Shown here in pieces: positions 7,560 to 18,039 of a DNA stretch of 64,000 nt (positions are counted from its first letter, which is position 1; each line of letters begins with the position of its first letter). The position numbers were made by a program, and so were the translations under genes. This DNA comes from Amycolatopsis nigrescens CSC17Ta-90. GTDB lineage: Bacteria; Actinomycetota; Actinomycetes; Mycobacteriales; Pseudonocardiaceae. The notes under the pieces are model-generated. The model saw nothing but the letters and a program-made list of their open reading frames with translations. It ran no database searches and had not been told where the DNA came from. The stretch covers positions 4,960,157 through 5,024,156 of the forward strand of contig NZ_ARVW01000001.1 in assembly GCF_000384315.1 (NCBI RefSeq). The letters are read 5' to 3'.

Positions 7560-7842
7560 CACCGCAGGGTAGGTGACGCGAATGCCCATCGGCCCCGCTC
7601 TGCGAACCTCGTCACGATGTCTGCGAACCCTGAACCCAGCTGTGCCGGCCGACCTCCAGTCCGTCGCGAAACTTCCGCCTCGTCGTGACAAGTGCACCCG
7701 GGACGACCGCCCGCTCGCCGACGACACCTCAGATCTTGACCCCTTGCCCGGCCGGACGAAAACGGCCGACCGGGTGGCATACCATCGGAACTGTTCACGC
7801 ACCGTCATCCGTGCCCCTGACCTGCTGCCGGAAGGTCCTCCA

Positions 7843-8322
7843 GTGCCGTTCGCAGACAAAATTTCACCCGCCCCGCGCGAGGTCCGGCTGGCCGGCGCGT
7901 TCACCGCGCTGCCCGGTGTCACCGCAGTGGTACTGGCGGTGGTCTTGGTGGTCGAGGAGCTCGGCCGGGACGTTCCGTCGCCGGTCAACGTCTACGCCGA
8001 GGCCGGGGTCTACCTGGTGCTCGCGGCCGGCACCCTGGCCTGCGCGGTCGGCCTGCTGATGGGCAAGCTGTGGGCCCGTTCCCCGGCGGTCGTGGTGTCC
8101 CTGCTGGTGATCGGCGTTGGCTGGTACAGCACCGGGCCGTCGTCGCGGCCCAGTTTCGGCGTCCCGATCATCCTGCTCGGCCTGGTCGTGCTGGTGCTGC
8201 TGTTCCGCCGCCCGTCCAGGGCGTGGGCGCTCGGCATGGAGGACGGCGAGACCGAGGAGGAGGCCGCCGAGCGCGGTGGCGCCGCCGGCCGGCAGGCCCG
8301 CCGCGAGCGAGAGGGCAAATAG
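7843..8322 (+). CDS. Small integral membrane protein (Rv3217c-like)
   Basis: A 159-residue protein with four predicted transmembrane stretches (LPGVTAVVLAVVLVVEEL, VYLVLAAGTLACAVGLLM, SPAVVVSLLVIGVGWYST and GVPIILLGLVVLVLLF) and a charged cytoplasmic tail rich in Glu and Arg. No enzymatic motif is visible and the function is unknown. GTG 7843 has GGAAGG upstream. It is divergent from the lipid-kinase gene, with 283 bases between them in which no confident promoter was identified. The last codons Gly-Lys-stop are contributed by a family A palindrome. Confidence 0.78.
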   Translation: MPFADKISPAPREVRLAGAFTALPGVTAVVLAVVLVVEELGRDVPSPVNVYAEAGVYLVLAAGTLACAVGLLMGKLWARSPAVVVSLLVIGVGWYSTGPSSRPSFGVPIILLGLVVLVLLFRRPSRAWALGMEDGETEEEAAERGGAAGRQARREREGK

Positions 8323-8342
8323 CCGGCTTTTCGCCCTCTCGC
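8307..8342. terminator. Family A palindrome, copy A1 (contains a stop codon)
   Basis: The outer stem is specific to this copy: GCGAGAGGGC (8307-8316) with GCCCTCTCGC (8333-8342). The loop holds the family A core AAATAGCCGGCTTTT. GGC AAA TAG at 8314-8322 is the C-terminal Gly-Lys-stop of the membrane-protein gene. No T-run longer than four follows. Confidence 0.8.
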
Positions 8343-8355
8343 CGGTCAACGAAAG

Positions 8356-8377
8356 GGCAAATAGTCGGCTATTTGCC
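8356..8377. terminator. Family A palindrome, copy A2
   Basis: Perfect nine-base arms GGCAAATAG and CTATTTGCC around TCGG. It lies 13 bases after A1 in the same convergent junction. On the minus strand it supplies the Gly-Lys-stop end of the acetyltransferase gene (stop at 8369-8371). Confidence 0.8.
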
Positions 8378-8866
8378 GGTGTGCTGGGGGTGGTTCGCGA
8401 GTGCGCGCAGTGGCTCGTCGGTGAGGCGGTACATCGTCCACTCGTCCAACGGCACGGCGCCGAGGGCCTTGTAGAACTCGGTCGCCGGGTTCCAGTCCAG
8501 GACGGACCACTCCAGCCGCTGGTAGCCCAGTCGCACGCATTCGCCGGCCAGCTCGGCCAGTAGCGCCTTGCCGAGGCCGGAGCCGCGAAGCCCCGGGCGC
8601 ACGTAGAGGTCTTCCAGGTAGATCCCGTGCACGCCGCGCCAGGTGGAGAAGTTCAGGAACCACAGCGAGCAGCCGACGACCTCACCGTCCACTTCGGCCA
8701 CGTGCCCGTACAGCGCCGGTGCCTCGCCGAACAGCGCGGAGTGCAGCTGCGCGGCTTCGAGATGGCATTCCTGTGGTGCCCGCTCGAATTCGGCGAGCTC
8801 GTGCACTAGGCCGACGACCGCGTCCACATCGGACTCCCGGACGCGGCGGATTCTGCTGTCGGGCAA
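8369..8866 (-). CDS. GNAT N-acetyltransferase, spermidine/thialysine acetyltransferase-like
   Basis: A 165-residue acetyl-CoA-dependent acetyltransferase. The order IRRVRESDVDAVVGLVHELAEFE, VVGCSLWFLNFSTW, YLEDLYVRPGLRGSGLGKAL (motif A, acetyl-CoA pyrophosphate loop) and LEWSVLDWNPATEFYKALGA resembles the SAT/thialysine group; the true substrate is not determined. It starts at TTG 8864-8866 with AGGGAG upstream, ten bases after the phosphatase gene, so the two form an operon. It occupies the position of Rv3216. Its last two residues and stop come from palindrome A2. Confidence 0.87.
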   Translation of the reverse strand: MPDSRIRRVRESDVDAVVGLVHELAEFERAPQECHLEAAQLHSALFGEAPALYGHVAEVDGEVVGCSLWFLNFSTWRGVHGIYLEDLYVRPGLRGSGLGKALLAELAGECVRLGYQRLEWSVLDWNPATEFYKALGAVPLDEWTMYRLTDEPLRALANHPQHTGK

Positions 8867-8876
8867 GGAGAACTCC

Positions 8877-9467
8877 CTAGGAAGGTACGTTGAGGTGCTT
8901 GATCTGCGGGGTGCCGCGCTCGTCCCCGAGTTCGGTCGCCCCGGCCGGATCCAGTCCGAAGTGGACGCCGTAGACGGCGGGCAGGCCGAGCCAGCGGGTC
9001 ACCAGCACCCGGCTGAAGTGCCCGTGCCCGACCAGGATCACGTCGCGGTCGGCGAGCGTTTCGCGGACACCGGCGAGCAGCCGGTCCGCCCTGGCGGCCA
9101 CCTGCTCCGCGCTCTCTCCGCCGGGCGCCGGATGGGACCAGATGGTCCAGCCGGGCACGGTCTCGCGGATCTCCTCGGTGGTGATGCCCTCGTAGTCGCC
9201 GTAGTCCCACTCGGCCAGTTCTTCGGTCACCTCGTCCACCGCGAGTCCGGCCAGCTCGGCGGTGGCCAGCGCCCGCCGCCGGGGGCTGGCCAGCACCCGT
9301 GCCGGCGCGGTTACCGGCCCGTCGCGCAGCTTCTCGAGGGTCTTGCCGGTCGCCCGCGCCTGCTCCTCGCCGGTCGGGGTGAGCGGGATGTCCGTGCGCC
9401 CGGTGTGCCTGCCGTTGACCGACCACTCGGTCTGCCCGTGCCGGATGAGATAGAGCCGATGATCCAC
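8877..9467 (-). CDS. Histidine phosphatase / phosphoglycerate-mutase-like acid phosphatase (Gpm2-like)
   Basis: A 196-residue cofactor-independent-of-metal phosphatase of the branch-1 histidine phosphatase superfamily. The phospho-accepting His is in LYLIRHGQTEWS near residue 9; the other core residues are in LASPRRRALATAEL (Arg), EWDYGDYEGITTEEI (Glu) and ILVGHGHFSRVL (second His). Its length and position fit Rv3214 (Gpm2), which is an acid phosphatase rather than a true mutase. The start is GTG 9465-9467. It is the first gene of a two-gene operon with the acetyltransferase and is divergent from the hotdog-fold gene. Confidence 0.88.
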   Translation of the reverse strand: MDHRLYLIRHGQTEWSVNGRHTGRTDIPLTPTGEEQARATGKTLEKLRDGPVTAPARVLASPRRRALATAELAGLAVDEVTEELAEWDYGDYEGITTEEIRETVPGWTIWSHPAPGGESAEQVAARADRLLAGVRETLADRDVILVGHGHFSRVLVTRWLGLPAVYGVHFGLDPAGATELGDERGTPQIKHLNVPS

Positions 9468-9529
9468 GTTGCGAATATAACCTCCCGTCTGCTTAGCTAC
9501 TCGCGAGTAGGAAGTTGGGAGGGTGTGGG

Positions 9530-10000
9530 ATGGCCGATAGTCCGACGTTCGCGATGTGGCGCAGGCTGGCCGGGCGACCCGGTGGGCGGCGGCTGTTCTC
9601 GGCGGCGATGTGCCTGCGGGTGCCGTACTTCCGCACCGTGCTGCCGTCCGTGCGCGAGCTCCGGCCGGGGTACTGCGAGGTGACCGCGCCGAAGTGGTGG
9701 GGTGTGCACAACCACATCGGCACCTTCCACGCGATCGCCGCCTGCAACCTGGCCGAGATCGCGATGGGCATGCTGGCCGAGGCGACCGTGCCCGCCACGC
9801 ACCGCTGGCTGCCGAAGGGCATGACCGTCGAGTACACGGCCAAGGCGGAAACCGGGCTGCGGGCCGTCGCGGAACTGCCGGAGATTCCCGAGTTCGGTGC
9901 CGACGGCGTCGAACTCCCGGTGCCGTTCATCATTTCCGACACACACGGCAAACCCGTGGTAACCGGCACCATCGCGATCTGGGTGACGCGCAAGAAGTAG
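9530..10000 (+). CDS. DUF4442 hotdog-fold protein
   Basis: A 156-residue protein of the DUF4442 group (hotdog fold, related to acyl-CoA thioesterases). The core helix region WWGVHNHIGTFHAIAACNLAEIAMGMLAEA and the strand HRWLPKGMTVEYTAKAE are visible, and the C-terminus VVTGTIAIWVTRKK is typical of the last strand. No catalytic residue assignment is possible; a thioesterase or acyl-binding role is inference. ATG 9530 follows GGGAGGGTGTGGG. It is monocistronic, with cholesterol oxidase starting 112 bases downstream. Confidence 0.78.
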   Translation: MADSPTFAMWRRLAGRPGGRRLFSAAMCLRVPYFRTVLPSVRELRPGYCEVTAPKWWGVHNHIGTFHAIAACNLAEIAMGMLAEATVPATHRWLPKGMTVEYTAKAETGLRAVAELPEIPEFGADGVELPVPFIISDTHGKPVVTGTIAIWVTRKK

Positions 10001-10109
10001 CGAATGCGTGGTTGCGGGATGCCCCCAGGCGGGTGAAATAAACACCGTTTACCCTGGTGGCGTGAAAGGGGCTCGTGCTCGCCCTTGTCAGCCTGGAGAA
10101 TGGCGGTGA

Positions 10110-12355
<2,246 letters not shown>

Positions 12356-12730
12356 GAAGGCACCTTATCCAGGCTCATGAACGACTTCCCAAGCCGGACG
12401 GCCGTTTTGAGAAGTCCCCGTTGAGCTGGGAAAAGGTCCCAAATTTGTGAGTTCAACCGCACCGATGACTCGCAACAGGCACCGGGCCTGTCACACTGGA
12501 CGGACCGCCGCGTCCGCGGCCATCGCCTTACCAGGGGCGCCGATGGCCGATGGGACGCCTCGCCGACAGGCCGGCGCTACCGCGCTGGGCTGCCGTGCTG
12601 GAGGAGACCTGCCAGGCCGCGCCCCGCGACCTTGGCGCCCCCGCTCGCCGCAGCCCCGGGAGAAATCTTGACGTACGCAAGTATTGAAACCGAACCCTCG
12701 ACACCCTCGACACCGATGACAGGAAGCGGA
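12356..12730. other. Divergent intergenic region between the epimerase and malic enzyme genes
   Basis: 375 bases with no convincing gene. The malic enzyme frame stays open upstream to about 12632, so part of this span may be a longer N-terminus. A short GC stem (CCGCG/CGCGG near 12505-12525) is seen; no operator or riboswitch was recognised. Confidence 0.5.
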
Positions 12731-13924
12731 ATGAACGACCAGGTCAGCACCGACGCCCCCGCCCATACCAGGCCGGTGACCGACGAAGAGATCTTCGCCG
12801 GTCACCAGGGCGGGAAGTTGTCCGTCGCCGCGGCCAGGCCGATCAACGACCTGCGCGACCTGTCCATCGCCTACACCCCGGGGGTGGCCAAGGTCAGCCG
12901 CGCGATCGCCGAGGACGCCGCGCTGGCCAAGCCCTACACCTGGGCCGACCGGCTGGTCGTGGTGGTCAGCGACGGCACCGCGGTGCTCGGCCTCGGCGAC
13001 ATCGGCGCCAGCGCCTCGCTGCCGGTGATGGAGGGCAAGTCGGTGCTGTTCAAGACCTTCGGCGGGCTGGACTCCATCCCGCTGGTGCTGGACACCACCG
13101 ATGTGGACGAGATCGTGGAGACGCTGGTGCGGCTCCGGCCGTCGTTCGGCGCGGTCAACCTCGAGGACATCTCGGCTCCGCGCTGCTTCGAGCTCGAGGA
13201 CAAGCTGAAGGAAGCGCTGGACTGCCCGGTCATGCACGACGACCAGCACGGCACCGCGATCGTCACGCTGGCCGCGCTGCGCGGCGCGAACCTGGTGCTG
13301 GACCGGGATATCGCCGGTGAGCGGGTGGTCATCTCCGGGGCGGGCGCGGCCGGTGTCGCCTGCGCGAAGATCCTGCAGGCGGCCGGGGCCGCGGACGTCA
13401 CGATGCTGGATTCCAAGGGCATCATCCACCAGGGCCGGGACGGGCTGAACCCGATCAAGCAGCAGCTCGCGGCGACCACCAACGCGGCGGGCCTGCGCGG
13501 CGGGCTGGCCGAGGCGCTGCGCGGCGCGGACGTGTTCGTCGGGCTGTCCGGGGCGACCATCGACCCCACCCTGCTCGCGGACATGGCGGACGAGTCGATC
13601 GTGTTCGCACTGTCCAATCCGGACCCCGAGGTGCATCCGGAGGTGGCGGCCAAGTACGCGTCGATCGTGGCCACCGGGCGCAGCGACTTCCCGAACCAGA
13701 TCAACAACGTGCTCGCGTTCCCCGGCGTCTTCCGCGGCGCGCTGGACGCCGGTGCGCGGTCGATCACGGAGAACATGAAGCTGGCCGCCGCCGAGGCGAT
13801 CGTCTCGGTGGCCGCGGATGATCTCGGCCCGGACCGGATCGTGCCGAGCGCACTCGACCCGCGGGTCGGCCCCGAGGTCGCGGCCGCGGTCGCCAAGGCC
13901 GCCACCGCCGACGGCGTCGCCTGA
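12731..13924 (+). CDS. NAD(P)-dependent malic enzyme
   Basis: A 397-residue oxidative decarboxylase converting malate to pyruvate and carbon dioxide. Features in order: LSIAYTPGVAKVSRAIAED near residue 55 (Tyr active-site region), TWADRLVVVVSDGTAVLGLGDIGA, LPVMEGKSVLFKTFGGLDSIP (catalytic Lys), INLED-type metal site FGAVNLEDISAPRCFELE, MHDDQHGTAIVTLAAL, then the Rossmann domain VVISGAGAAGVACAKIL, and SNPDPEVHPE plus FPNQINNVLAFPGVFRGALD. The short, single-domain bacterial form without a phosphotransacetylase extension. The ATG 12731 has AGGAAGCGG upstream; an ATG at 12716 and longer forms are possible. Confidence 0.92.
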   Translation: MNDQVSTDAPAHTRPVTDEEIFAGHQGGKLSVAAARPINDLRDLSIAYTPGVAKVSRAIAEDAALAKPYTWADRLVVVVSDGTAVLGLGDIGASASLPVMEGKSVLFKTFGGLDSIPLVLDTTDVDEIVETLVRLRPSFGAVNLEDISAPRCFELEDKLKEALDCPVMHDDQHGTAIVTLAALRGANLVLDRDIAGERVVISGAGAAGVACAKILQAAGAADVTMLDSKGIIHQGRDGLNPIKQQLAATTNAAGLRGGLAEALRGADVFVGLSGATIDPTLLADMADESIVFALSNPDPEVHPEVAAKYASIVATGRSDFPNQINNVLAFPGVFRGALDAGARSITENMKLAAAEAIVSVAADDLGPDRIVPSALDPRVGPEVAAAVAKAATADGVA

Positions 13925-13936
13925 CCTTCACCGCGT

Positions 13937-13993
13937 ACGAGCCCAACGTGACGTTTGGCCAATAGATCGAGCCGAACGTCACGTTGGGCTCGT
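13937..13993. terminator. Family B palindrome, copy B2
   Basis: Arms of 22-23 bases (ACGAGCCCAACGTGACGTT... and its complement ending CACGTTGGGCTCGT) with one mismatch, around a loop that includes CAATAGATCGA. It starts 13 bases after the malic enzyme stop and is followed ten bases later by family A copy A3. Confidence 0.8.
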
Positions 13994-14002
13994 TTCGGTT
14001 GG

Positions 14003-14024
14003 GGCAAAAAGCCGGCTATTTGCC
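14003..14024. terminator. Family A palindrome, copy A3
   Basis: Arms GGCAAAAAG and CTATTTGCC around CCGG, one mismatch pair. On the minus strand the right arm gives the Gly-Lys-stop of the BpsA-family gene (stop at 14016-14018). Confidence 0.78.
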
Positions 14025-15467
14025 GAGGATGGCTGCGATGCGGTGGCGGGGCAGGTCGATCAGCCGGTGCGCGGACAGGCCGGGGGCGTGCCGCTCGATG
14101 TGGGCGCGGGCGTCGTTCTTGGTCATCGCGCCGTCCGACGAGCTGATCAGCGCCTCGCGCCAGACGTTGCCCAGCTTGCCGTGCGCCTTGGTGAGCAGCG
14201 GGTTCGCTTCGCCGACGGGTACCGCGTCGGCGACGACCACGGCGTGTGTGTTGTCCGGTGTGCTGCGGAGTAGCCGAAGTGCGTATTTCTCGCGAAGCAG
14301 GCCGGTGAGTTCGGCCTGCGCCCGAGCGTCCGCCAGGTCGGGATGCGAGTTCGGCAGCAGCACGGCGACCCTGGGGGCGTTCGCCGCGAGCAGGACCCGC
14401 AGCAGCCAAGGCCCCGGATCGGCGGTCAGGTCGATCGCCACCGGACCCTTCGTCGAAATCGGTGCCGACCAGTCCGCGGCCCTGGTTTCCGCGCCCGTAC
14501 CGGCGATTTCGCGCAGGCTGTCCAGCAGGGTCGCCGGAGTACCGCCGGCTTCCACCGACTGCGGCCCGTGCGTGTAGATCCCGGTCTTGCCCTTTTTGGT
14601 CTTGCGAGCTTGTGCGGTCGGCTGGCAGACGTACAGATCGGCCGCGCTGCCGATCGCCTGCGCGCCGAAGTACCGGTGGAAGTCCGGCAGAATGGCTTCG
14701 AAGGTGAGGCCGAGCAGGGCGAGCTCGCGCTGCGCCTGCGCGCCCAGCGCGGGATGTCGGGGGCTGTACCCGTAGGCGAGCAGCAGCCTGCCCTCGCTCA
14801 CCGGATCGGCCAGCGCCTGCACCCCGCGCGACGCGAACAGCCCGATGCCCTCCGGGGTGTACGGCGGATCGCTGAACACCAACTCGGCGCCGGCGAGCAC
14901 GGCGGGCGGCAGACCGACCCGCAGGTCCGCGTGCAGGGTGGTGACCGCGCCGCCGGAAAGCCGGTCGACGTACTCCAGCACGCGCTCGTCCAGGTCGACC
15001 ACGGTCAGCCGCGCGTCCGGCCGCAGTGCGTGCACCGCCAGTGAAGTGAGGTCGTGGTCGCCGAGGAACAGCGTCCTGGCCCTGGCGAGGTCGTAGTTCC
15101 CGGCCAGCCACAAGGCCCGGCGCAGCACCGTTTCCGGGGTCGCCTGCACGTGGTCGAGCGCGGCCAGCGGGGGCGGCACCCGCTCGATCAGCCCGCTGAT
15201 GGTGGCCAGCAGTTCCGAGTCGGTTTCCGAAGCGTCGGATTCCTGGTACCCGGCATAGTTCGCGACGGCAGTCGGCCTGAGGCGCACCGACCGCTGGTCG
15301 CGTTCCAGATCGTCGCCGAGCGCCTCGAGCAGCTCCTCCACGGTCCGCCGCGGGGCCGCGGTGGCGCGCACCAGCTCGTCGAACGGCTGCCAGCCGCGGC
15401 AGAGCAGGGTGATGGCCGATCGCAGCCGCTGGTGGTGGATGCCGAAGACCTCGTCGACTGGTTTCAT
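14016..15467 (-). CDS. BpsA-family (bis-aminopropyl spermidine synthase-like) protein with extra C-terminal domain
   Basis: A 483-residue protein. Residues about 1-75 look like a winged-helix domain (FDELVRATAAPRRTVEELLEAL). Residues 110-285 are the aminopropyltransferase-like Rossmann domain of the archaeal BpsA family (former DUF43): LFLGDHDLTSLA (135-144), LTVVDLDERVLEYVD (154-168) and the SDPPYTPEG motif (199-207). Archaeal enzymes make branched polyamines and carry GDDD where this protein has GDHD. Residues about 300-483 are an additional region with no family I recognise, containing GPVAIDLTADPGPWLLRVLLA and LLPNSHPDLADARAQ. The substrate is unknown. The ATG at 15465-15467 was chosen over an upstream in-frame start. 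Confidence 0.72.
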   Translation of the reverse strand: MKPVDEVFGIHHQRLRSAITLLCRGWQPFDELVRATAAPRRTVEELLEALGDDLERDQRSVRLRPTAVANYAGYQESDASETDSELLATISGLIERVPPPLAALDHVQATPETVLRRALWLAGNYDLARARTLFLGDHDLTSLAVHALRPDARLTVVDLDERVLEYVDRLSGGAVTTLHADLRVGLPPAVLAGAELVFSDPPYTPEGIGLFASRGVQALADPVSEGRLLLAYGYSPRHPALGAQAQRELALLGLTFEAILPDFHRYFGAQAIGSAADLYVCQPTAQARKTKKGKTGIYTHGPQSVEAGGTPATLLDSLREIAGTGAETRAADWSAPISTKGPVAIDLTADPGPWLLRVLLAANAPRVAVLLPNSHPDLADARAQAELTGLLREKYALRLLRSTPDNTHAVVVADAVPVGEANPLLTKAHGKLGNVWREALISSSDGAMTKNDARAHIERHAPGLSAHRLIDLPRHRIAAILGK

Positions 15468-15550
15468 CGCGGCCAGCCTAAACACTGGAAATCCGTGCCA
15501 ATGTCGGGGATGTGGGCTACGGTTTTTTGATCCGAGATGGGGAGTGACGC

Positions 15551-16651
15551 GTGGCAATCGAGTTCCAGAGCGTGACCAAGCGCTACCCGGACGGCACGGT
15601 CGCGGTCGACGACCTGAGCCTGACCGTGCAGGACGGCACGATCACCGTGTTCGTCGGCCCGTCCGGCTGCGGCAAGACGACCTCGCTCCGGATGATCAAC
15701 CGGATGGTAGAGCCGACCGCGGGCACCGTGCTGCTGGACGGCAAGGACATCCGGGAATCCGATCCGGCCCTGCTGCGCCGCGGGATCGGCTACGTGATCC
15801 AGCACGCCGGCCTGTTTCCACATAGGACCGTGCTGAACAACGTGGCCACCGTGCCGCTGCTTTCCGGCTGGGACAAGACCAAGGCGCGCAAGCGTGCCGC
15901 GGAGCTGCTGGAGACGGTCGGCCTGCCGGCCGGGCTCGGCAAGCGTTACCCGGCACAGCTTTCCGGCGGCCAGCAGCAGCGGGTCGGGGTGGCCAGGGCG
16001 CTCGCCGCGGACTCGCCGGTGCTGCTGATGGACGAGCCGTTCTCCGCGGTGGACCCGATCGTCCGCGAGGAGCTGCAGGACGAGCTGCTTCGGCTGCAGT
16101 CCCAGCTGGGCAAGACGATCGTGTTCGTCACGCACGACATCGACGAGGCGGTGCGGCTCGGGGACAAGATCGCGGTGATGCGGGTGGGTGGGAAGCTCGC
16201 CCAGTACGGCACCCCGTCAGAGGTGCTGCGCAACCCGGTGGACGATTTCGTCGCCTCCTTCGTCGGCAAGGACCGCGGCTACCGCGGCCTGTCCTTCCTT
16301 TCCGCGGAAGGAGTGGAGGTCGGCGAGGTCACCAGGATCGAGGTCGGCGCCACGGTCTCGGGACCGACCCAGGGCTGGCTGCTCGCGGTCGCGCCGACCG
16401 GCGAGCCGCGCGGCTGGCTGCCACCGGGGTCCACTGTGGACGATAAGATCACGGAAACCGACCTGCTCGCCGGCGGCTCGCTCTACCAGGAGGGCGCGCC
16501 GATCCGCGGCGCGCTGGACGCGGCACTGTCCTCACCGGCCAGCCTCGGCGTGGTGGTCGACGGCGAGGGCAAGGTGACCGGCGTGGTCACCGCACGGCAG
16601 GTGCTCGACGTGATCGAGCGGCAGCCGCGGGCATCGGCCGGCCATGAGTGA
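15551..16651 (+). CDS. Osmoprotectant (glycine betaine/choline-type) ABC transporter ATP-binding protein, OpuCA/ProV type
   Basis: A 366-residue ATPase energising compatible-solute uptake. Walker A GPSGCGKTTSLRMI near residue 37, Q-loop IQHAGLFPHRTV, signature LSGGQQQRVGVARAL, Walker B VLLMDEPFSAVDP and switch His in FVTHDIDEAVRLGD. The C-terminal 100 residues contain a partial CBS-like region (GVVVDGEGKVTGVVTARQVLDVI), as in osmosensing family members. GTG 15551 follows GGGGAGTGACGC. It is the first gene of a four-gene operon with overlapping junctions, divergent from the BpsA-family gene. Confidence 0.92.
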   Translation: MAIEFQSVTKRYPDGTVAVDDLSLTVQDGTITVFVGPSGCGKTTSLRMINRMVEPTAGTVLLDGKDIRESDPALLRRGIGYVIQHAGLFPHRTVLNNVATVPLLSGWDKTKARKRAAELLETVGLPAGLGKRYPAQLSGGQQQRVGVARALAADSPVLLMDEPFSAVDPIVREELQDELLRLQSQLGKTIVFVTHDIDEAVRLGDKIAVMRVGGKLAQYGTPSEVLRNPVDDFVASFVGKDRGYRGLSFLSAEGVEVGEVTRIEVGATVSGPTQGWLLAVAPTGEPRGWLPPGSTVDDKITETDLLAGGSLYQEGAPIRGALDAALSSPASLGVVVDGEGKVTGVVTARQVLDVIERQPRASAGHE

Positions 16652-17342
16652 CTTCTTCGGCGAGCTCGGCCGCTACCTCGGCAGCGCCAACAATCGCCAG
16701 GAGATCCTGACCGACCTGCTCGACCACATCTATCTCGCGCTGCTGCCGCTGGTGCTCGGCATCGTGCTGGCGATCGGGGCCGGCTGGCTCGGCCAGCGCT
16801 GGCAACCCGTGCGCAGCGTGCTGCTGGTGGTGTCGAACCTGCTGTACACGATTCCGTCACTGGCCTTGTTCGTGGTCATCCCCGGCATCATCGGGTCGAA
16901 GATCCTGGACAGCGTGAACGTGATCGTGGCGCTCACCATCTACACCACCGCGCTGCTGGTCCGGCCGGTGCTGGACGCGCTGGACGCGGTGCCGCCGCAC
17001 GTCATCGCCGCCGCCACGGCGGTCGGTTACCGCCCGGCCCGCCGGTTCCTCGGGGTGGAGCTGCCGCTTTCGGTACCGGTGCTCGCGGCCGGCGTCCGGG
17101 TGGCGTCGGTGAGCAACATCAGCCTGGTCAGCGTGGGTGCGCTGATCGGCACCGGCGGTCTCGGCGTGCTGTTCACCGACGGCTTCCAGCGGGAGTACTT
17201 CTCGCCGATCGTGGTCGGCATCGTGCTCACCCTGGTGCTGGCGCTGATCGCCGACCTGCTCCTGGTGCTGCTGCGCAACCTGCTGACACCGTGGGAGCGC
17301 GCGGGCCGCAAACCGGCGGAGGTGTCTTCCGATGCTCACTGA
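16644..17342 (+). CDS. Osmoprotectant ABC transporter permease (OpuCB/ProW type)
   Basis: A 232-residue inner-membrane permease with about six transmembrane segments (for example IYLALLPLVLGIVLAIGAGWL and SLALFVVIPGII). The coupling-helix EAA region is seen as IAAATAVGYRPARRFLGVELPLSVPVLAAGVR, followed by ISLVSVGALIGTGGLGVL. It overlaps the upstream ATPase gene by eight bases and the next permease gene by eleven. Confidence 0.9.
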   Translation: MSDFFGELGRYLGSANNRQEILTDLLDHIYLALLPLVLGIVLAIGAGWLGQRWQPVRSVLLVVSNLLYTIPSLALFVVIPGIIGSKILDSVNVIVALTIYTTALLVRPVLDALDAVPPHVIAAATAVGYRPARRFLGVELPLSVPVLAAGVRVASVSNISLVSVGALIGTGGLGVLFTDGFQREYFSPIVVGIVLTLVLALIADLLLVLLRNLLTPWERAGRKPAEVSSDAH

Positions 17343-18039
17343 TCTCTGGAACTGGTTCGCCGACCCGGCGCACTGGCAGGGCGAGGACGGGGTGCCGAAC
17401 CGGCTGGCCGAGCACCTCGGCTACACCATGCTCGCGCTGGCCATTGCGTTGGTGATCGCGGTGCCGCTCGGCCTGTTCGTCGGGCACACCGGCCGTGGCG
17501 GGGTGGCGCTGGTGAGCGTGGGCAACGCGATCCGCGCGCTGCCCACCCTCGGCCTGGTCACCTTCCTGTTCCTGCTGTTCACCGAGAGCGGGACGGCCAC
17601 CGTGATCGGGCTGGTGGTGCTGGCCGTGCCGCCGATCCTGGCCGGCACCTACGCCGGGCTGCAGGCCACCGACCACGGGGTGGTCGACGCGGCCGAAGGG
17701 GTCGGCATGACCGGCTGGCAGCGGCTCTGGCAGGTCGAGGTGCCGATTTCGCTACCGCTCGTGCTCGGCGGCATCCGCAACGCGGTGCTTCAGCTGGTGG
17801 CCACCGCGGCCGTCGCCGCCTACGTCGGCCTCGGCGGGCTCGGCCGGTTCCTGCTGGACGGACTGGCCATTTTGGACTATTCCGAGGTGGTCGCGGGCGC
17901 GATCCTCACCGCGCTGCTGGCCATCGTGCTGGACCTGATCTTCGCCGCCCTGCAACGGGCCGTGGTGCCGAGGGGTGTGCGGCTGGCCGCGGCCGCGGCG
18001 TCCGGCAAGAAGGTCACCGTCGGGGGAGAGACCGCATGA
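17332..18039 (+). CDS. Osmoprotectant ABC transporter permease (OpuCD/ProZ type)
   Basis: A 235-residue permease paired with the preceding one. It has transmembrane stretches such as TMLALAIALVIAVPLGLFVG and LGLVTFLFLLF, and the coupling loop VVDAAEGVGMTGWQRLWQVEVPISLPLVLGGIR followed by VAAYVGLGGLGRFLLDGL. Heterodimeric permeases from two genes, with a separate lipoprotein, are the normal OpuC arrangement. It overlaps the lipoprotein gene by four bases. Confidence 0.9.
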   Translation: MLTDLWNWFADPAHWQGEDGVPNRLAEHLGYTMLALAIALVIAVPLGLFVGHTGRGGVALVSVGNAIRALPTLGLVTFLFLLFTESGTATVIGLVVLAVPPILAGTYAGLQATDHGVVDAAEGVGMTGWQRLWQVEVPISLPLVLGGIRNAVLQLVATAAVAAYVGLGGLGRFLLDGLAILDYSEVVAGAILTALLAIVLDLIFAALQRAVVPRGVRLAAAAASGKKVTVGGETA

